Part shown: piece after piece, positions 1 to 12,399 of the stretch | Layout of the letters: the number at the start of each line of letters is the position of its first letter | Position numbering within the stretch: position 1 is the first letter of the stretch | DNA from: Sinohyriopsis cumingii | Taxonomy: Eukaryota; Mollusca; Bivalvia; Unionida; Unionidae | Length of the DNA stretch: 64,000 nt | Reading direction: 5' to 3' | Assembly: GCA_028554795.2 (NCBI GenBank) | Contig: CM068831.1 | Span: 33,654,644 to 33,718,643, forward strand | Notes under the pieces: generated by a model | Seen by the model: only the letters and a program-made list of their open reading frames with translations | What the model was told of the DNA's origin: nothing | Database searches by the model: none | Program-made: the position numbers and the translations under genes

Positions 1-1437
1 TTCCATTAGATTCTTTACTTTTTGCACTGTAGGCAGCCACTTTGGAAAAGATACATGTAACAAAAACATTTTAATAAGTATTTCCAGCATCTTCTGATTT
101 CTTATATATTGTGACCTTTTTAAATCAATATGTGTACGAGCTATCAAACTAGTATTCGGTGATGCTAAAGACACCCAATATTGAATTTCAGTGTTTCAAT
201 TATATATCAGGTACCAGTTAATACAATTTAATCATCTTTTCTTTCATTCAAAATTCAATTGACTTCGGAGACAATTAATTTGTGCCATTACAGATAGGAC
301 AGCATGTTAAAACTTAAGCAGAAATGTTATTAAATGTTTCTAACTATACATATCAAATTACAAATTATTTTGAACCATGCGTCTGGTAGTGACGGTGTAG
401 TTATATTACTGAGTTGCAAGTATAATGGCAAAGTGATATATTGTGGGATGAAGCATTAATAACACAAATATAAGCACTTGTTTAAATTTTAATGAAATCC
501 ACAACACATGACAGTCTTTCAAAGATTGATAATCAGTCAAGCACACTGAAACAAAAAACGGAGGAAACAAAATGTATACACTGTATATGGAGCAGAAGGA
601 TAATGAAATTAAACTCAACTGATCATGCGTGTTAATGCATCGTCCAGATAACACATCACAATTAAGAAATCTAAATAACCAATAGTAACCATGGAATAGA
701 CAAAGACAAACTCATACTGATATCAATGGTTTCATAAGCTTCTTCAGTTTACTTTTAAGTATGAGTTACATAACTCGAACTAATATGTGTGAATTATAGT
801 AGTTATATCTATACATCTGTGATCAAAAGCGCAACTAATACACTGATGTCAGGAACAGCTAAATACTACTTTGGCTAGGACAGAAATAACCCAACTAGCC
901 GTTTTTTAATGTCATTCCATCCGTTACAGTGTACTAAACCATTTACAGTTGTTTACACATGGAGATTCAATCATCCTTAGTGCCGTACATAAACAAAACT
1001 TGTTTGTTAAACAACTATTTCTGCCTGGAACCTATCGTTTTTGCATACACTGTACCACCATACCAATTTTAAAAGAGTATAAAAAAATTATAGAACTTTG
1101 TGATTTCATTCATTGATTTTTAATAGTTAACCTGGTTGTCGCTAAGTTGTCGCTAACGCTGTTGACCTATTGGTGTTAAGACGCCAACACGCGACGAAAA
1201 CAAACAGAGACTCTTCACTGACCTTGTCTGGTTTCATGAATAATCAACTTCAGTAAAAACTCTATCTTCAGCATCAGTATTTGCAATGTCTATTCATAAT
1301 GTTTATTAAACAAATTGAACAAATAGAGATAGATAACTCTGTTATGCAAATGTTCAAAGAGATACAACTCTAAATGTTATGGCGCTAATGTGAATATCAA
1401 AGGGGCTAACTACCGCACATCTGTTGGTTGAAGACAT

Positions 1438-1441
<4 letters not shown>
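1..1441. other. AT-rich non-coding DNA
   Basis: I see no coding pattern, splice-bounded exon or recognisable repeat in this stretch. It is AT-rich like the rest of the non-element DNA. The only local structure is a short repeated motif, gtcgctaa, near 1139-1156. Confidence 0.5.

Positions 1442-1472
<31 letters not shown>
1442..1472. repeat. (AT)n microsatellite
   Basis: Uninterrupted alternating AT of about 31 bp. Confidence 0.95.
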
Positions 1473-1475
<3 letters not shown>

Positions 1476-1619
1476 TGGGTGTATCTGCCATTTTTCAGTA
1501 TTTTGTATATCTAAGTCTATTTAACATGTTATAAAATCTATACAGTAACTAATTATCTATTATTTTTCATATTTGTTAATAAAACTTAATACATTCCCAA
1601 AAAAAACCACAACGTTTTA

Positions 1620-3320
1620 TAGTGAAGTATGTGTTTAAATCTATCTACCCTCATTGATGGTGATCCTCATTTCCTTTCTAAAGCTGATCTTCAGACATAT
1701 ATTTTACATCATTATCTATAACACTGTTTGTTTATTACTTACAGATTTTGTCCTGAAGCAAGATTTTTATTATCGTCTCTAAACATATTGTTATCTCATT
1801 TGCTTTACATTATCGCTTCGTCAACAACATGCAGTATCAAATGTGTCATTTACTCTTTTCGTTTAATTGCAATTATTACTTGATCTGAAATGAACATTTT
1901 GAGAGTTTTTAAAAAGTGTTCCTTCAAAATCTTGATATTTACCAACGGTTATATATGTATTTAATTGTATGTCATTCATGGAAGTAGTAGCACTTCCCAT
2001 ACCAATTGATTTTTTATAATAATGCGTTGAAACAGAAACATTATCAAAAGACAATTTGTATTCAATAATGCAGTTTGCACGATTCCTGGAATGCAAACTG
2101 CGAGCAGTTTCACTGTTTCCGTGATTAAATCAATAGCCATATTATCGGCATCTTGTCGTTTGTTAAAAATCTCACAGACAATATTCTATTATTTTACGTC
2201 GAAATTATATTACATCCTTTTTTTTGGATATAGTTTGAGTAAAATTCAGAATTCTAATGATGTATCTGCTCATTGTTTCATCTAGTTTGTTTCTTATCCT
2301 TCTGAGATATTGTCAGTATTATATCCTGATCAGGTGTATCATATCGACCGGTTTGTTATTTACTTGGGAGTTCTTGGGAAATATTTTTCCCCTTTGGCTT
2401 CATATTCCAAGATTTAGAGATTTATGTGTCTGAGGCTCTACTTTTCTACGTCTTTCAATTCCGATAAACTATATTTCATACCTTTAAAATATGTCCATGC
2501 TATACATGATACTTGTATCTTATTTTGGATCCACTTAATATGTAAAATGGATGTATTAATGTGACAAGTCTAAATATTTATGAGTGTTTTTACTTATCTT
2601 CCAAATATTATTTATTACTTTATCTTTTGTAACGTATTATATCAAATATGCCATTCTCAGCTTGCAAAATATAGTCGAAAATATTAATAAAGTTTCCTTG
2701 ATTATACTAGAGGTTGTGATAAGTAAATTACGCAATTTAGTAGTGGTAGATAAAAGTAATGTCCTGAAAGTAATCATCAAGATTTTCCAGCCGTGTTTTT
2801 AAACATTATATCTTATTACCAAAAGATCTTTGGGTTATCATCATAACTGACACAACCCATTCTGAACATTTTGTATTGCACTTTCGTCAATTATTATGCT
2901 TTATAATCCGTTACCCCATACATTCAGGACCTAACATATAAGGGGAAGTAGTCCTTTATCGTTTACAAAGTAAATATAAAATCCACAACGCTTTTAAAAT
3001 TCCAAGAATTATCTCTACTCAAGATAATTTTATCACCCTTTAGCATTGTTTCATGAAACATAAAGTATCCTAATTATTTCCTATACATTTTATGACATTA
3101 CTTTAAACACTAAAATAAACATAAGCTATTGAGTCAAATACACCTTGTTTTCTTCTTTTGTGCATATATTCTGCAATTAAAGTAATGCCATGCAGATCCT
3201 CAATCCTTTTTCTAATTTTGTCTTGGCAACACGTTGCATTCGAATAATTGACTAAACTCCCGTAAAATGTAAATAATTGATAGTTGTTAGATTGATACCC
3301 ATACATAGTTAAAAATACAG
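1620..3320 (-). other. possible decayed coding DNA, unrecognised
   Basis: Several minus-strand segments read like protein, mixed with AT-rich noise. At 1863-2096 a 77-codon frame follows a good splice-acceptor-like sequence (TTTGCATTCCAG) and contains the stretch FDNVSVSTHYYKKSIGMGS. At 3103-3306 a 67-codon frame contains CCQDKIRKRIEDLHGITLI. Neither matches a family I recognise. They could be exons of an unknown host gene, remnants of an old mobile element, or chance open frames in AT-rich DNA. I cannot separate these options by eye. Confidence 0.2.
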
Positions 3321-3780
3321 GGAGTGTAAATTTATCAATGTTTATATATTATGTATTACTGTTGAAACGTCTTAATAAAGTAGGTATCTATTTTTACATA
3401 TCATAACGATACGTACGCGTTATGTAATATAACGTTTGTCTTTTCCTTGTACTTTGCCACCATTTGTGTCATAGTTATGTCTGAAAGAAACAATTTTGTT
3501 CAAACATATCTCATCCAATCAGCGGATAATTATGAATTGACGATATTGACGTTGTATCAGTTTTTTTTTTTTGTTTGTTGACCTTATCGAAGAATTACAT
3601 ATTCTGTTTTGATCCTAAAGTATACGTTATTGCTGAAAAAATTTATCTTGAAAGGAGGAAAAATGAAGCCATATATGAAATAGAGCCTAACCGTTAACCA
3701 CTTGTCAGATAACATAAACGGTACAGCTGTTAATAAGTAACAAATGCACACACACAAGCACTTTAGACAGTAATATTGGG
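3321..3780. other. AT-rich spacer before the first LINE
   Basis: No gene or repeat was recognised apart from a T-run near 3560-3571. Confidence 0.4.
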
Positions 3781-3796
3781 CAGAACAGACTTATTT

Positions 3797-3835
3797 ATAG
3801 CGGCCATCTTGAGAACCTAACAAGATGGCCGCTAT
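3797..3835. promoter_or_regulatory. 15-bp perfect inverted repeat with two YY1-like motifs
   Basis: The left arm is atagcggccatcttg (3797-3811), the loop has 9 bases (3812-3820) and the right arm is caagatggccgctat (3821-3835). The arms are perfectly complementary. Each contains CAAGATGGCCGC, close to the known YY1 core AAGATGGC. The hairpin lies about 50-100 bp upstream of the first LINE reading frame, where a LINE internal promoter would be. The structure is seen directly. YY1 binding is inference. Confidence 0.6.
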
Positions 3836-3888
3836 CGCTTAACCGGCTTGAAGCAGCTGTTCCGTTTTTAGTGCCGTTTTCATGATAT

Positions 3889-4299
3889 TTGTGCTTGCTG
3901 CCTGTTTCCATCTTCATTATTGTGTTCATTATGTATTGGTTGTTAAATTCGTATGTGTTTCTTCATCTCCTTGTTTTGGAAATGAGAACAATTAGACTTT
4001 TTCTCAGCTGTCTTGCTCCACTGTTTTTTAACAAACCGCCATCACGTGATAATCGCCAGTCAACCCGTCTATGCTACGGTGGACCCTCATTAATTGCTTT
4101 AAATGATCACTCCTTGGCTCTCCACACTACATTGTGCTCTAGACTAAACGAACTGGGACTACATTCATCATTACCTAAATGTAAACAGAAGCGAAAAAAG
4201 AAACGTTGTTTCAAAGCTGGCCGGCGCAGAACAGGAAGAAGAATTCCAGTTATCTCCCTTATTTCGGCTGAACAATTTTTTAAAAAAATCGACCATTAA
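3889..4299 (+). pseudogene. LINE ORF2 N-terminal basic segment
   Basis: A 136-codon open frame precedes the endonuclease. Its first third is hydrophobic and probably fortuitous or part of the leader. The last third is very basic (motif KCKQKRKKKRCFKAGRRR). Basic linkers of this sort sit in front of the endonuclease in many L2-like LINEs. It ends with a stop at 4297-4299 and the endonuclease continues in another frame, so at least one indel separates them. No independent function is assigned. Confidence 0.45.
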
Positions 4300-4342
4300 T
4301 TTAGATAACCTAATTCAAATCCCTATTAATTCGTCAACCTTT

Positions 4343-4915
4343 GTGTCAACTATACAAGAAATACCTATGCGCAATGCATTATTCAATGCCCAGTCAGTAG
4401 GACCACCGGAAAAGCGCACAGAAATAGTTAATTTTATCAACGACCAGAATATTGACGTATTTTTCCTGACAGAAACATGGCTAAAAACATCAGGCGATGA
4501 GCCCAAGTGTGCGGATCTAACACCCACTAATTACTTCATCAAGTCGTTCCCCCGTAATTCTCGCGCAGGTGGAATTGCTGTCATCACAAAGAACTCCATG
4601 ATAAAACGTCTTAACCACACCACAACATTTAATTTTGACAACACATCGTTTGAACTAGTCCAAACCACACTCACACTGGAACAAAGGTCAGTCCATTTTT
4701 TCTGCCTATACCGCCCTCCTCAACTTTCACTTTGACTGTCCCGGAAACTCAAATACATCAAAACTCATAGATTCCATTAATGTTTTCAACATCAAACAGT
4801 CAGTTAACCAACCCACCCATAAACATGGTCACATTTTAGACTGGATTCTTCATAGACCTGATGATAACATTCTACGGTCCTCCCTGGTATCCCACAACCT
4901 TGCATCAGATCACCT
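4343..4915 (+). pseudogene. LINE endonuclease domain (EEP fold), broken
   Basis: This is the apurinic/apyrimidinic-type endonuclease that nicks target DNA for target-primed reverse transcription. The first frame (4343-4735) shows FNAQSVGPPEK, then the catalytic-glutamate region DVFFLTETWL, and RAGGIAVI and LYRPP blocks. The next frame (about 4736-4915) carries HKHGHILDWIL and ends in the characteristic LASDHLCI block with the catalytic Asp-His. Between LYRPP and the later part the usual GDFN-containing stretch is missing, so an internal deletion near 4735 has removed an active-site segment as well as shifting the frame. Confidence 0.8.
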
Positions 4916-4974
4916 CTGCATTATGTCATCTTGACGTATCAGTCCCTAACCCTCCACCTTTATCTGCTGCAATG

Positions 4975-5376
4975 AGAAAAATCCGTATGATAAATAGAAC
5001 CAAACTAATGCATGACATCCAAGCTAACCTAACAACTTGCTTACCTCCTACCGCAGAACAATTTGATAACTGCCTGCGTTCATTGCTTGACAAACATGCC
5101 CCAGCTGCCAAGTGCAGAGTATCAATTCAAATGTGTTCTCCATCGTATAGCAGTGTTAGGGACCAGCTTTGCACTGCTAAAAGAGACCGCCGTAAAGCTG
5201 AGAGGCTCTGGCTTTCCACCAGACTCACTATTCATAAGCAAATTTGTGAAGCCGCTAAGAAGCCGCTAAGAAGAATGTCACAAATATATTCCATGCAGCG
5301 AAATCAGACCACTACAATACTAAGACCATGGAAAGTACCAGCTGCGAAGAGCTCTTCCAGATTACTAACAAGATAA
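4975..5376 (+). pseudogene. LINE linker between endonuclease and RT
   Basis: This open stretch joins the endonuclease and reverse transcriptase. It contains LMHDIQANLTTCLPPTAEQF and RDRRKAERLWLSTRLTIHKQ, a charged helical block typical of the linker in this LINE group. It overlaps the start of the RT frame at 5328, where the frame changes. It has no catalytic role of its own. Confidence 0.55.
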
Positions 5377-6347
5377 TGTCAAGGAACGAATCTACACCAC
5401 TTCCAAATACCTTCTCTCCAGTCGACCTTCCAGATATGTTTGCAAATTTCTTCCGAGACAATGTACAAACCATTAGAGATAAGCTTGACACCACAATTTC
5501 AATTGACTTGTCGTCACCATACAGTTGGGATACAGAATTTGAGCGGCAACCATTAGCAGCATTTGAACCTGTCTCTATGGATTTCGTACGTAAAGTCCTG
5601 ATGGAGAGTGCACCAAAGTCATGTGAACTTGATCCAATTCCAACATCACTGCTGCTTGAGTGCTTAGATCCAGTATTACCTTCAAGAACTGATGTTATTA
5701 ATACCTCTCTCTCATCCGGGGAATTTCCATCATTTTTCAAAACTGCCATTGTAAAGCCTCTGCTGAAGAAAAAAAACTCTAGACCATAATGATTTAAAGA
5801 ACTACCGCCCAGTTTCTAATCTCCCATTCATATCAAAATCTTAGAAGAAGTTGTTTTATCCCAGCTTGTATCTCATCTAATTTCAAACAGTCTTTTTAGC
5901 AATGTACAATCTGCATATCGCCCTTGCCACAATACTGAAACTACTCTTCTAAAAGTAGTTAATGACATTCTCTCTGCGTTGGATAACGGAAAGATTACAG
6001 TCCTCACCCTCCATGATTTGTCTGCAGTATTTGACAAAATAGACCATGATATATTACTTCACCATCTCCAGCATGTATCTGGCATTCATGATACAGCTTT
6101 ACTGTGGTTCAAGTCCTACTTGGTCAACAGGACACACATTGTATCTGCAAATGGAATACACTCCAGCCCAGTTGGTCTATCTTGTAATGTTCCACAGGGG
6201 TCTGTTCTTGGACCTGTTCTTTTCATTCTGTACACTCAGTCGCTCTCAAGTGTCATAGATCATCATCCAGTGCCTTACCAATCGTACGCTGATGACACCC
6301 AAATATACAAATCTAGCCACCCAACTGAAGTTGATGCTACCATCTAA
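5328..6347 (+). pseudogene. LINE reverse transcriptase, disrupted
   Basis: RT fingers and palm. The segment 5328-5789 carries MFANFFRDNVQTIRDKL and KSCELDPIPTSLLLECL, the conserved N-terminal RT blocks. Around 5790-5975 the frame slips while still reading NYRPVSNLPF and SAYRPC-like blocks. From 5979 motif A reads LHDLSAVFDKIDHDIL, motif B reads GLSCNVPQGSVLGPVLF and the catalytic motif C YADDTQIY lies at about 6285-6308. A TAA at 6345-6347 truncates the frame. In the second copy the same codon is CAA (Gln), so this stop is a private nonsense mutation. The active-site Asp residues survive but the enzyme cannot be made intact. Confidence 0.88.
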
Positions 6348-6383
6348 GGTGTAGAGAGGCGCATTTCTGATGTTAAATCATGG

Positions 6384-7139
6384 ATGACATGTAACAAGCT
6401 GCAGGTGAATGATGATAAAATTGAGGCCATTCTGATCACAACACAAATACTTTCTAATTCACATCCTTTACCTCAAAAAATAAATATCAGCAACACCAAC
6501 ATTAAATTCACACAATCAGTACTAAACCTAGGTGTTACTCTGGACAGTACTCTCACATTGCACCAACATGTGATGAACATATGCAAGGCTGCATATCTTG
6601 AGCTGAGACGCATCAGCTCAATTCGCAAATATTCTTCAGTTGATGCGACTAAAACACTTGTGTGTTCATTAGTACTTTCAAGACTGGACTGTTGTAACTG
6701 AAATCTGTCGAGTTCATATCAATATCTGCTCCAGAAACTTCAAAAAGTTCAAAACACAGCTCCTCGGATCATACTTTCAGTACAACTATCAGAGCACACC
6801 TCTCCGCTGCTATGTGCCCTACACTGGCTATCCATTCGATCCAGAATCAAACATAGAATGTGTTCTCTGTGCTACGTTTCACTGTCGGACTCTAGTCCAA
6901 CATACCTATCCGACCTCACCCATGTGTATACACCAGCAAGATACTTACGCCCCTCTTCTGACAATCGTATACTCATTATTCCCACTATGAAAAGAAAGTC
7001 ATATGGACAGCGTTCTTTTGCATACCAGGGCCCAGCAACGTGGAATGAATTACCCACTGAACTTAGACACAAAGACACAGTGATCACATTCAAGCGGACT
7101 CTCAAAACTCACTTATTTCAACTGCAAGAACAAACTTAA
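6384..7139 (+). pseudogene. LINE RT thumb and C-terminal region
   Basis: Two open stretches follow the nonsense codon. The first, 6384-6701, has the post-palm block MTCNKLQVNDDKIEAIL and LNLGVTLDSTLTLHQHV. The second, 6858-7139, has RSFAYQGPATWNELPTELRH and ends KTHLFQLQEQT with a stop at the expected position. A frame change lies between them around 6700-6860. The conserved C-terminal motif marks the L2/CR1/Rex1-like group. It lies directly before the AT-rich 3' UTR and (ATT)n tail. Confidence 0.8.
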
Positions 7140-7313
7140 AGACCCAATAATGTTTCCTAACTTACATATTATCAGCATGTTTTTTTAATGTTTTCTAATT
7201 TCATGGTGTTTGTTTTTGTAATCATATCATTATTTGTTTTTTATCTTATAGGTGTTGTCTAATATTGTAAAGAGCTTAGAGCATCTAAAGATTAGGCGCT
7301 ATACAAAATCCTG

Positions 7314-7314
<1 letters not shown>

Positions 7315-7349
<35 letters not shown>

Positions 7350-7350
7350 G
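7315..7350 (+). repeat. (ATT)n 3' tail of LINE
   Basis: About eleven ATT units directly follow the LINE 3' terminal sequence. Short tandem tails instead of poly-A are usual for L2/CR1-like LINEs. The tail marks the element's 3' boundary. Confidence 0.85.
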
Positions 7351-7701
7351 TTATATGCACTGCGCTTTACATTGAGTTGTTTTCTTGAGATAAGATCCGA
7401 TTTGTGAGCATGAAACGTTAAAAGTATTCCATTAGATGGAGAAGACATCAAAAAAGGAATACAAGAAGGACAGTTTGTTAAGCAATTTTCGGTTTAAACT
7501 TAATGCATATTGAACATGCAGTAGTGATTTGCATCTTCATAATGCTGAAATGGATCTCTTTAAAAAGGTAATTACACTTAAACATAATCTACATATATGT
7601 TTGATTATTAAGAATTCTCACGTAATTTTCCCGGGATTCAAAACATTATCCCACTTCAGAGGACAAAGATAAATTAACGGAACTTCAGACGGAAAAATCG
7701 A

Positions 7702-7706
<5 letters not shown>
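7351..7706. other. spacer, nothing recognised
   Basis: AT-rich DNA without coding signal or repeat that I can name. Confidence 0.4.

Positions 7707-7772
<66 letters not shown>
7707..7772. repeat. (AT)n microsatellite
   Basis: About 66 bp of uninterrupted alternating AT. Confidence 0.95.
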
Positions 7773-7774
<2 letters not shown>

Positions 7775-10700
7775 GGCGGATATAAAAAGTATAGTATGAT
7801 GATAGACTATCTTTAGAATGTATCACTCGATATATTCTCATGAACGCAGTGTAAGTCATGAGAAATAGCACATAAGTGCAATTTTCGCTTAAAGAAATTA
7901 TATGCTACTTGTGTATGTCAGACAAAGCGTTCCTTGTGTGGGTATGTATTCGTTTCGTTTTCCCAACTTTGTCCACTTCTATATAACCGCCAGAAATAAT
8001 CTGAAAAGGTAATAATCCAACGTATCTTGGAATTATAGCATGATGTTTTGCTACGCCTGAGCCGTAAAATTGATATACACCTATAGAGGCTGAACACTGC
8101 TGCATATATCTATGCTCTATCACACGTCTTTTATTCAACAATTGTCATTTAAAAAAGATTATCTGAATTCTACGAGAAAATGAAATGCAGGTTTTAAAAT
8201 ATTTATTTCTCTGGCACACATTGTGTGAGCTTTTGCACATGCACACACATGCTTACACAACACGCACACATCATCCGTATTTTAAATAATGTTTCCTATT
8301 TGTGATCATTTTCGAGTGTACTGAGTTTTACGTAAGAATGTGAAAAAGAAAACACAGAATTTACATTTTCACTATTTTATCTATCTTTAAGAATGAATGT
8401 CACCACCATGAGACACTTAATGAATCTTGAAATTGCACGGATTGATTAATTGCTAGGCTATTCATGCTTCACTTAATATAGCCGCTAACCAGAATAATGT
8501 TTCTAACACGTCATGGTTCAGTAAATACATAATCAAACAGGGTGGTAAACTGAACAAGTACGAACAATTGGACGTAACATGCAAATAATCTAAAAAAAGT
8601 TACGTTCTCTCCACATTTTCAGAGTTAGTTTCTTTTAGATAGAATATGTCAATGCGCAGTGCAATCACATGAGGCGAACGATATCGAAATCCACGCAAAA
8701 CAATCACAATTAGAAACATTCGACTTCATGGGGTTTCATAATTCGTTATTATACTGAACCTATTATCTACATAATAATTTTTACGATACTTCGTATCCTA
8801 CATTTTGATTTTACTTAGAAGATTAAAGTTAAATGGTATATCACTTAATCTTAGTCTTGGATTTTGAATATAAGAGCATGGAATCACACTGATCTGTTCA
8901 ATCGTTCAAATCTATCATTTACATCATTAACCTGTCACAACAACTAGTAGCTAGACACGTGACGAAAGCCTTAAAATGCATTATAGATAGAGCTAGGACC
9001 AGCACTGCGTATTTACGACTGTCCTTTCTAGTGGAACAAAGAACACGATACACTCTATTTAGTGAAAATACACTCATCACGTCTCAGTTCATGAACAACA
9101 TATACATACTTTTGTGTGATGTGCGAAAGGTACGAGATAAAACAGGGAAATAATTACATGATATTTGAATTTAAAATAAATATGGTTTACAATCTGAACA
9201 CCAACAAACTATTGCAAAATTACATAAATCAAGCAGTATATTTCTTGAACAATCCGCCTACAAACATTATTCCAAGCAAATCATTTTAACACACTTAATC
9301 GACAGTTTCGACCTGTCAATCAAACTGGGCATAGTACTGTTAATAAAACTGGGCATAGTAGCCGTTGAAAATTAGGCATCGAACTCACAGAATATTTACG
9401 CTTTGTTATTTATCACATTTTCTCGCAAACATAGGACATAGCTTGATCACATTTTACTACACTGTAAAGGAATTTGAAACATTACGCTGAAAATCAACGT
9501 GGATTAGCCGAAAAATGATTCGCCGTTATGCTTAGGGCACATACAATGTTGACTGTAGTTATCGTGAATAGTTTTCAAGAGTGATTTGGTTTTTACAAAA
9601 AAAAAAAAAAAAAAAAAAAATCAAAACACCAGGATGGATTAATATTAGCGTTTGATGACAAATATTTTTTAATCATCATATATAAATAAACAACACTGTT
9701 TTGAATATTGATATTGTTTGTTTTGCTTTGAGTAAATATTGAATACAGTTATATGCTTTTTGTATGCTTATGTTCGAATTGTATATCATGTTTGAGGCGT
9801 GATATTATATGCAATAAAAGGTATCCGTATGAGAGGTGTTTATGTTTATATATTATCTTGGTTTGACATTTTAATAATTAAATTTGAAATATTGAATCCT
9901 GGTGAAAATAGATAAGGAAAGCTTTATTTCAAATCTTTTAAAAATATTGAATCCATACTGGAAATTATGATAACTAGTAAGTATGCATACCTTTGCAGAA
10001 CGTAATTAGTTTGTTATCTTCTAGCACATGTCATATTGAAGTTTGTCATGATGTTGGTTCTTCCTCAGAGATCGCAGTAACGTACTGCAATTTCGACCTT
10101 ATTTGTGCCATGAGAAATACTAATTTCATGAATATATAATTGTGTGAAGTGAGTCTAGCCTTAAATAAAGATCTGAAGGAATCTTCCAATTAGGAAAGAC
10201 AGTTTAAGATGACTTGTACGACGGAGCAACAGTAACTTAGTGGGCGGCCATTATATTGAAAATGAGAACCACCCAGTATCAAACAGTCAAGGAAATGCAG
10301 AAATTGACATGGGGAGCTAGTAGTGAGTTATCGTTACTACCTATGTGGCGTCACTGCAACAGGTCCATCAATCGTGAACTTTTGTAATCCTTTGTCGAAG
10401 ATTGACATTTGCCTTCCACAATATGAGTATTATTTGGTCGAGGACTCAGAAATTACATGTCCGCAGGGCTGTACCATATCCCCAAAGTCCTCCTTGCACT
10501 ATGCAGCGAGGACCTCTTAACTGAGCTCAAGTTCAATAGATGACGATTTGACCTTTGTCATAATAGTACATGTTTTGGTTCAACTGGTTTTATTTGTTCA
10601 TTGTGTTACCTTGTATATTCGGCTAAATACTTTCTAGATTTAATCGTGAGGTTAAAATTCCTATAATTATGCCGAGTGTGTGTTAATATGTGATTGGTTT

Positions 10701-11170
10701 ACGTTCATGACAGATAATAACTGATAAAATACATATTTGAAAAGAAAATGATCTTGCCAAACCATTCAAAACTTAAAAAATGAAAAGTAAAGTTATGTTT
10801 TAAATATTTTATATTTTACTATTATCTAATGATCCCTTTTAATCGGTTCAGTTACTATATCAATTCGCCGTTTGGGCAAAAAACAGTATATGTGGTATAG
10901 AACATTATTTTATTTTTGTATTCAAGTAGAATGCTATAGGACAAGGAATCAATATAATGATAAATAATCAATCTTGGGCGACATATCAATTGCAACGGAC
11001 AGAAATTATAATAAACGGATGCGAAGCACTGGCAGGACATATTCATTAGCTAATCGCATCGTATCATAATTTTTTTTTTTTATGCCGAACCTTATCTTAA
11101 TTGTTTATTCCCTGCCGAAAATGGCACGGGTAATGGTTGAAACATGCCCGTGTTTGACTATTTAAATTCC

Positions 11171-11173
<3 letters not shown>
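7773..11173. other. 3.4-kb stretch without recognised genes
   Basis: No convincing coding pattern. It holds a poly-A run at 9597-9620 and a 15-bp motif aaactgggcatagta repeated twice near 9325-9362. The short open frame at 10323-10520, with six cysteines, shows no family motif and no flanking structure, so I do not call it a gene. Confidence 0.4.
9597..9620. repeat. poly(A) tract
   Basis: A run of about 24 A residues. It could be the tail of an unrecognised retro-insertion on +, but no body is evident upstream. Confidence 0.7.

Positions 11174-11218
<45 letters not shown>
11174..11218. repeat. (AAT)n microsatellite
   Basis: About fifteen AAT units, 50 bp from the 3' end of the SINE-A copy. 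Confidence 0.9.
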
Positions 11219-11219
<1 letters not shown>

Positions 11220-11270
11220 TGGACATAATGGGGTTCCTAATGTCTGAAAGTGTGTGTGTGTGTGAATAGG

Positions 11271-11573
11271 ATTTTTACGTAGCTTTAACAATTTTTCAGT
11301 CATATCGCTACGATGTCTGCAGTGTGGCAGTTTTTAGTGATGTCTAGCACTGAGGCATCATGCCGGAGACACGTAGCATGATATCCCACCCAGACACATG
11401 ATCCTGTCACCAGGCCGAAAAGTCATAACACTAACTTCTTAATGCTGAGCGCCAAGCGAGGCATCTGTTAGTACCATTTTTGTAAGTCTTTGGTATGACT
11501 CGGCCGATAATCGAACCCATGACCTCCCGCTTCCGAGGCGGACGCTCTAACCACTAGGTCACCGGAGCGGTCA
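11271..11573 (-). mobile_element. tRNA-derived SINE, family A, copy 1
   Basis: Read on the minus strand, the element opens with a tRNA-like head: an A-box region GGTGACCTAGTGGTTAGAGCG, then a B-box region GGGTTCGATTAT about 20 bases later. The body then reads GAGTCATACCAAAGACTTAC and contains a segment TCATGCTACGTGTC. The 3' part GATATGACTGAAAAATTGTTAAAG matches the second copy at 51.6 kb. The internal pol III boxes would drive transcription. Mobilisation would need a partner LINE with a matching 3' end, which I did not find here. Related tRNA-SINEs are common in mollusc genomes. Confidence 0.85.
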
Positions 11574-12399
11574 ATGTCAGAAATCTCTTAGCGCTTTAAA
11601 ATATTAAATTAAACGAAATACAGAGAAGCAAAGTTACTAATTTAGCAATATTAACATAAAGAACAACAAACAAACTGACAATAATTAAGGAAGCAAATAT
11701 TGCTAGGGATTTAAGTCTAAATAGGTGCATTTAAAGAACACTAGTGAATGAGGTTAGCGTACTTGTGACTAAGAACAAGATTTGCTCTACATAGCTGAGC
11801 CATGAATGTTGTCCGCATGACTTCGATTTAATAGCGGGATCAATGAGAATGCGAGTATCGGGACTGGAGCGTACGTTTCTAGATGGGTTGTACACCTGAG
11901 TGTGTTAAGATATATATATTTGACTGGAACCAATCAACATAATGTGGACAGTGATAAATAAATCAGAGAAGCATAATATGTCACCAAAATGTTAACTGAC
12001 ATGGGTCTACCAACATTCCAAGAAAGGCGTAGTAGGATTCGTTTGACATATCTCTAAAAAAGCAGTCGAGCTGTGAGTACCGGCTCTCTCACCAAATATT
12101 TTTTAAAACCAATAAGACAAAAACGTCAGAATAAAGCTAAATCTTTTCAAAATTTTTAAAGTATAAAACTGTATAAAAATTAATATCAAATAATAGTAGA
12201 TGTTTTGCAGTTGAGCAATGTAAAGCAGAACAATACAAAAATGTTTTGTTTGCAAATAAAAGTATTGTAGAATGGAATTACCCGAGTGATCATGTGTGCG
12301 CGCAATCAGCGTAGAACTTCGAGACATTCCTTGAACAATATTACTAACTTTCTAGTTGGCTCTCTCTTTGGTGCAAAGTTATTCTGGAAATTGCCCTAT
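11574..12399. other. spacer, nothing recognised
   Basis: AT-rich DNA with no coding pattern. A simple tcagatt repeat at 12402-12420 borders the LINE fragment. Confidence 0.4.

Larger units (their letters stand above)
3780..7350 (+). mobile_element. L2/CR1-like LINE, near full length, inactive
   Basis: This is a non-LTR retrotransposon. Its order is a 5' region with a YY1-like hairpin, a basic N-terminal segment, an endonuclease, a reverse transcriptase, a C-terminal segment and a 3' UTR ending in (ATT)n. The C-terminal motif GPATWNELPTELR, the 3' end reading gcgctatacaaaatcctgatt and the (ATT)n tail are typical of L2/CR1-group LINEs as I know them. Reading frame changes at about 4.3, 4.74, 5.3 and 5.8 kb, an endonuclease deletion and an in-frame stop at 6345 show that it is dead. 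A second copy at 25.1-26.2 kb and an older fragment at 12.4-12.7 kb belong to the same family. The clade is inferred by eye. Confidence 0.85.

Noticed and set aside
10323-10520. Cys-containing 65-codon frame as a small secreted protein
   Set aside because: No convincing signal peptide, splice context or family motif.
11500-11573. A tRNA gene from the A- and B-box sequences
   Set aside because: The tRNA-like part is fused to a SINE body shared with another copy, and the acceptor and anticodon arms do not form a proper tRNA.
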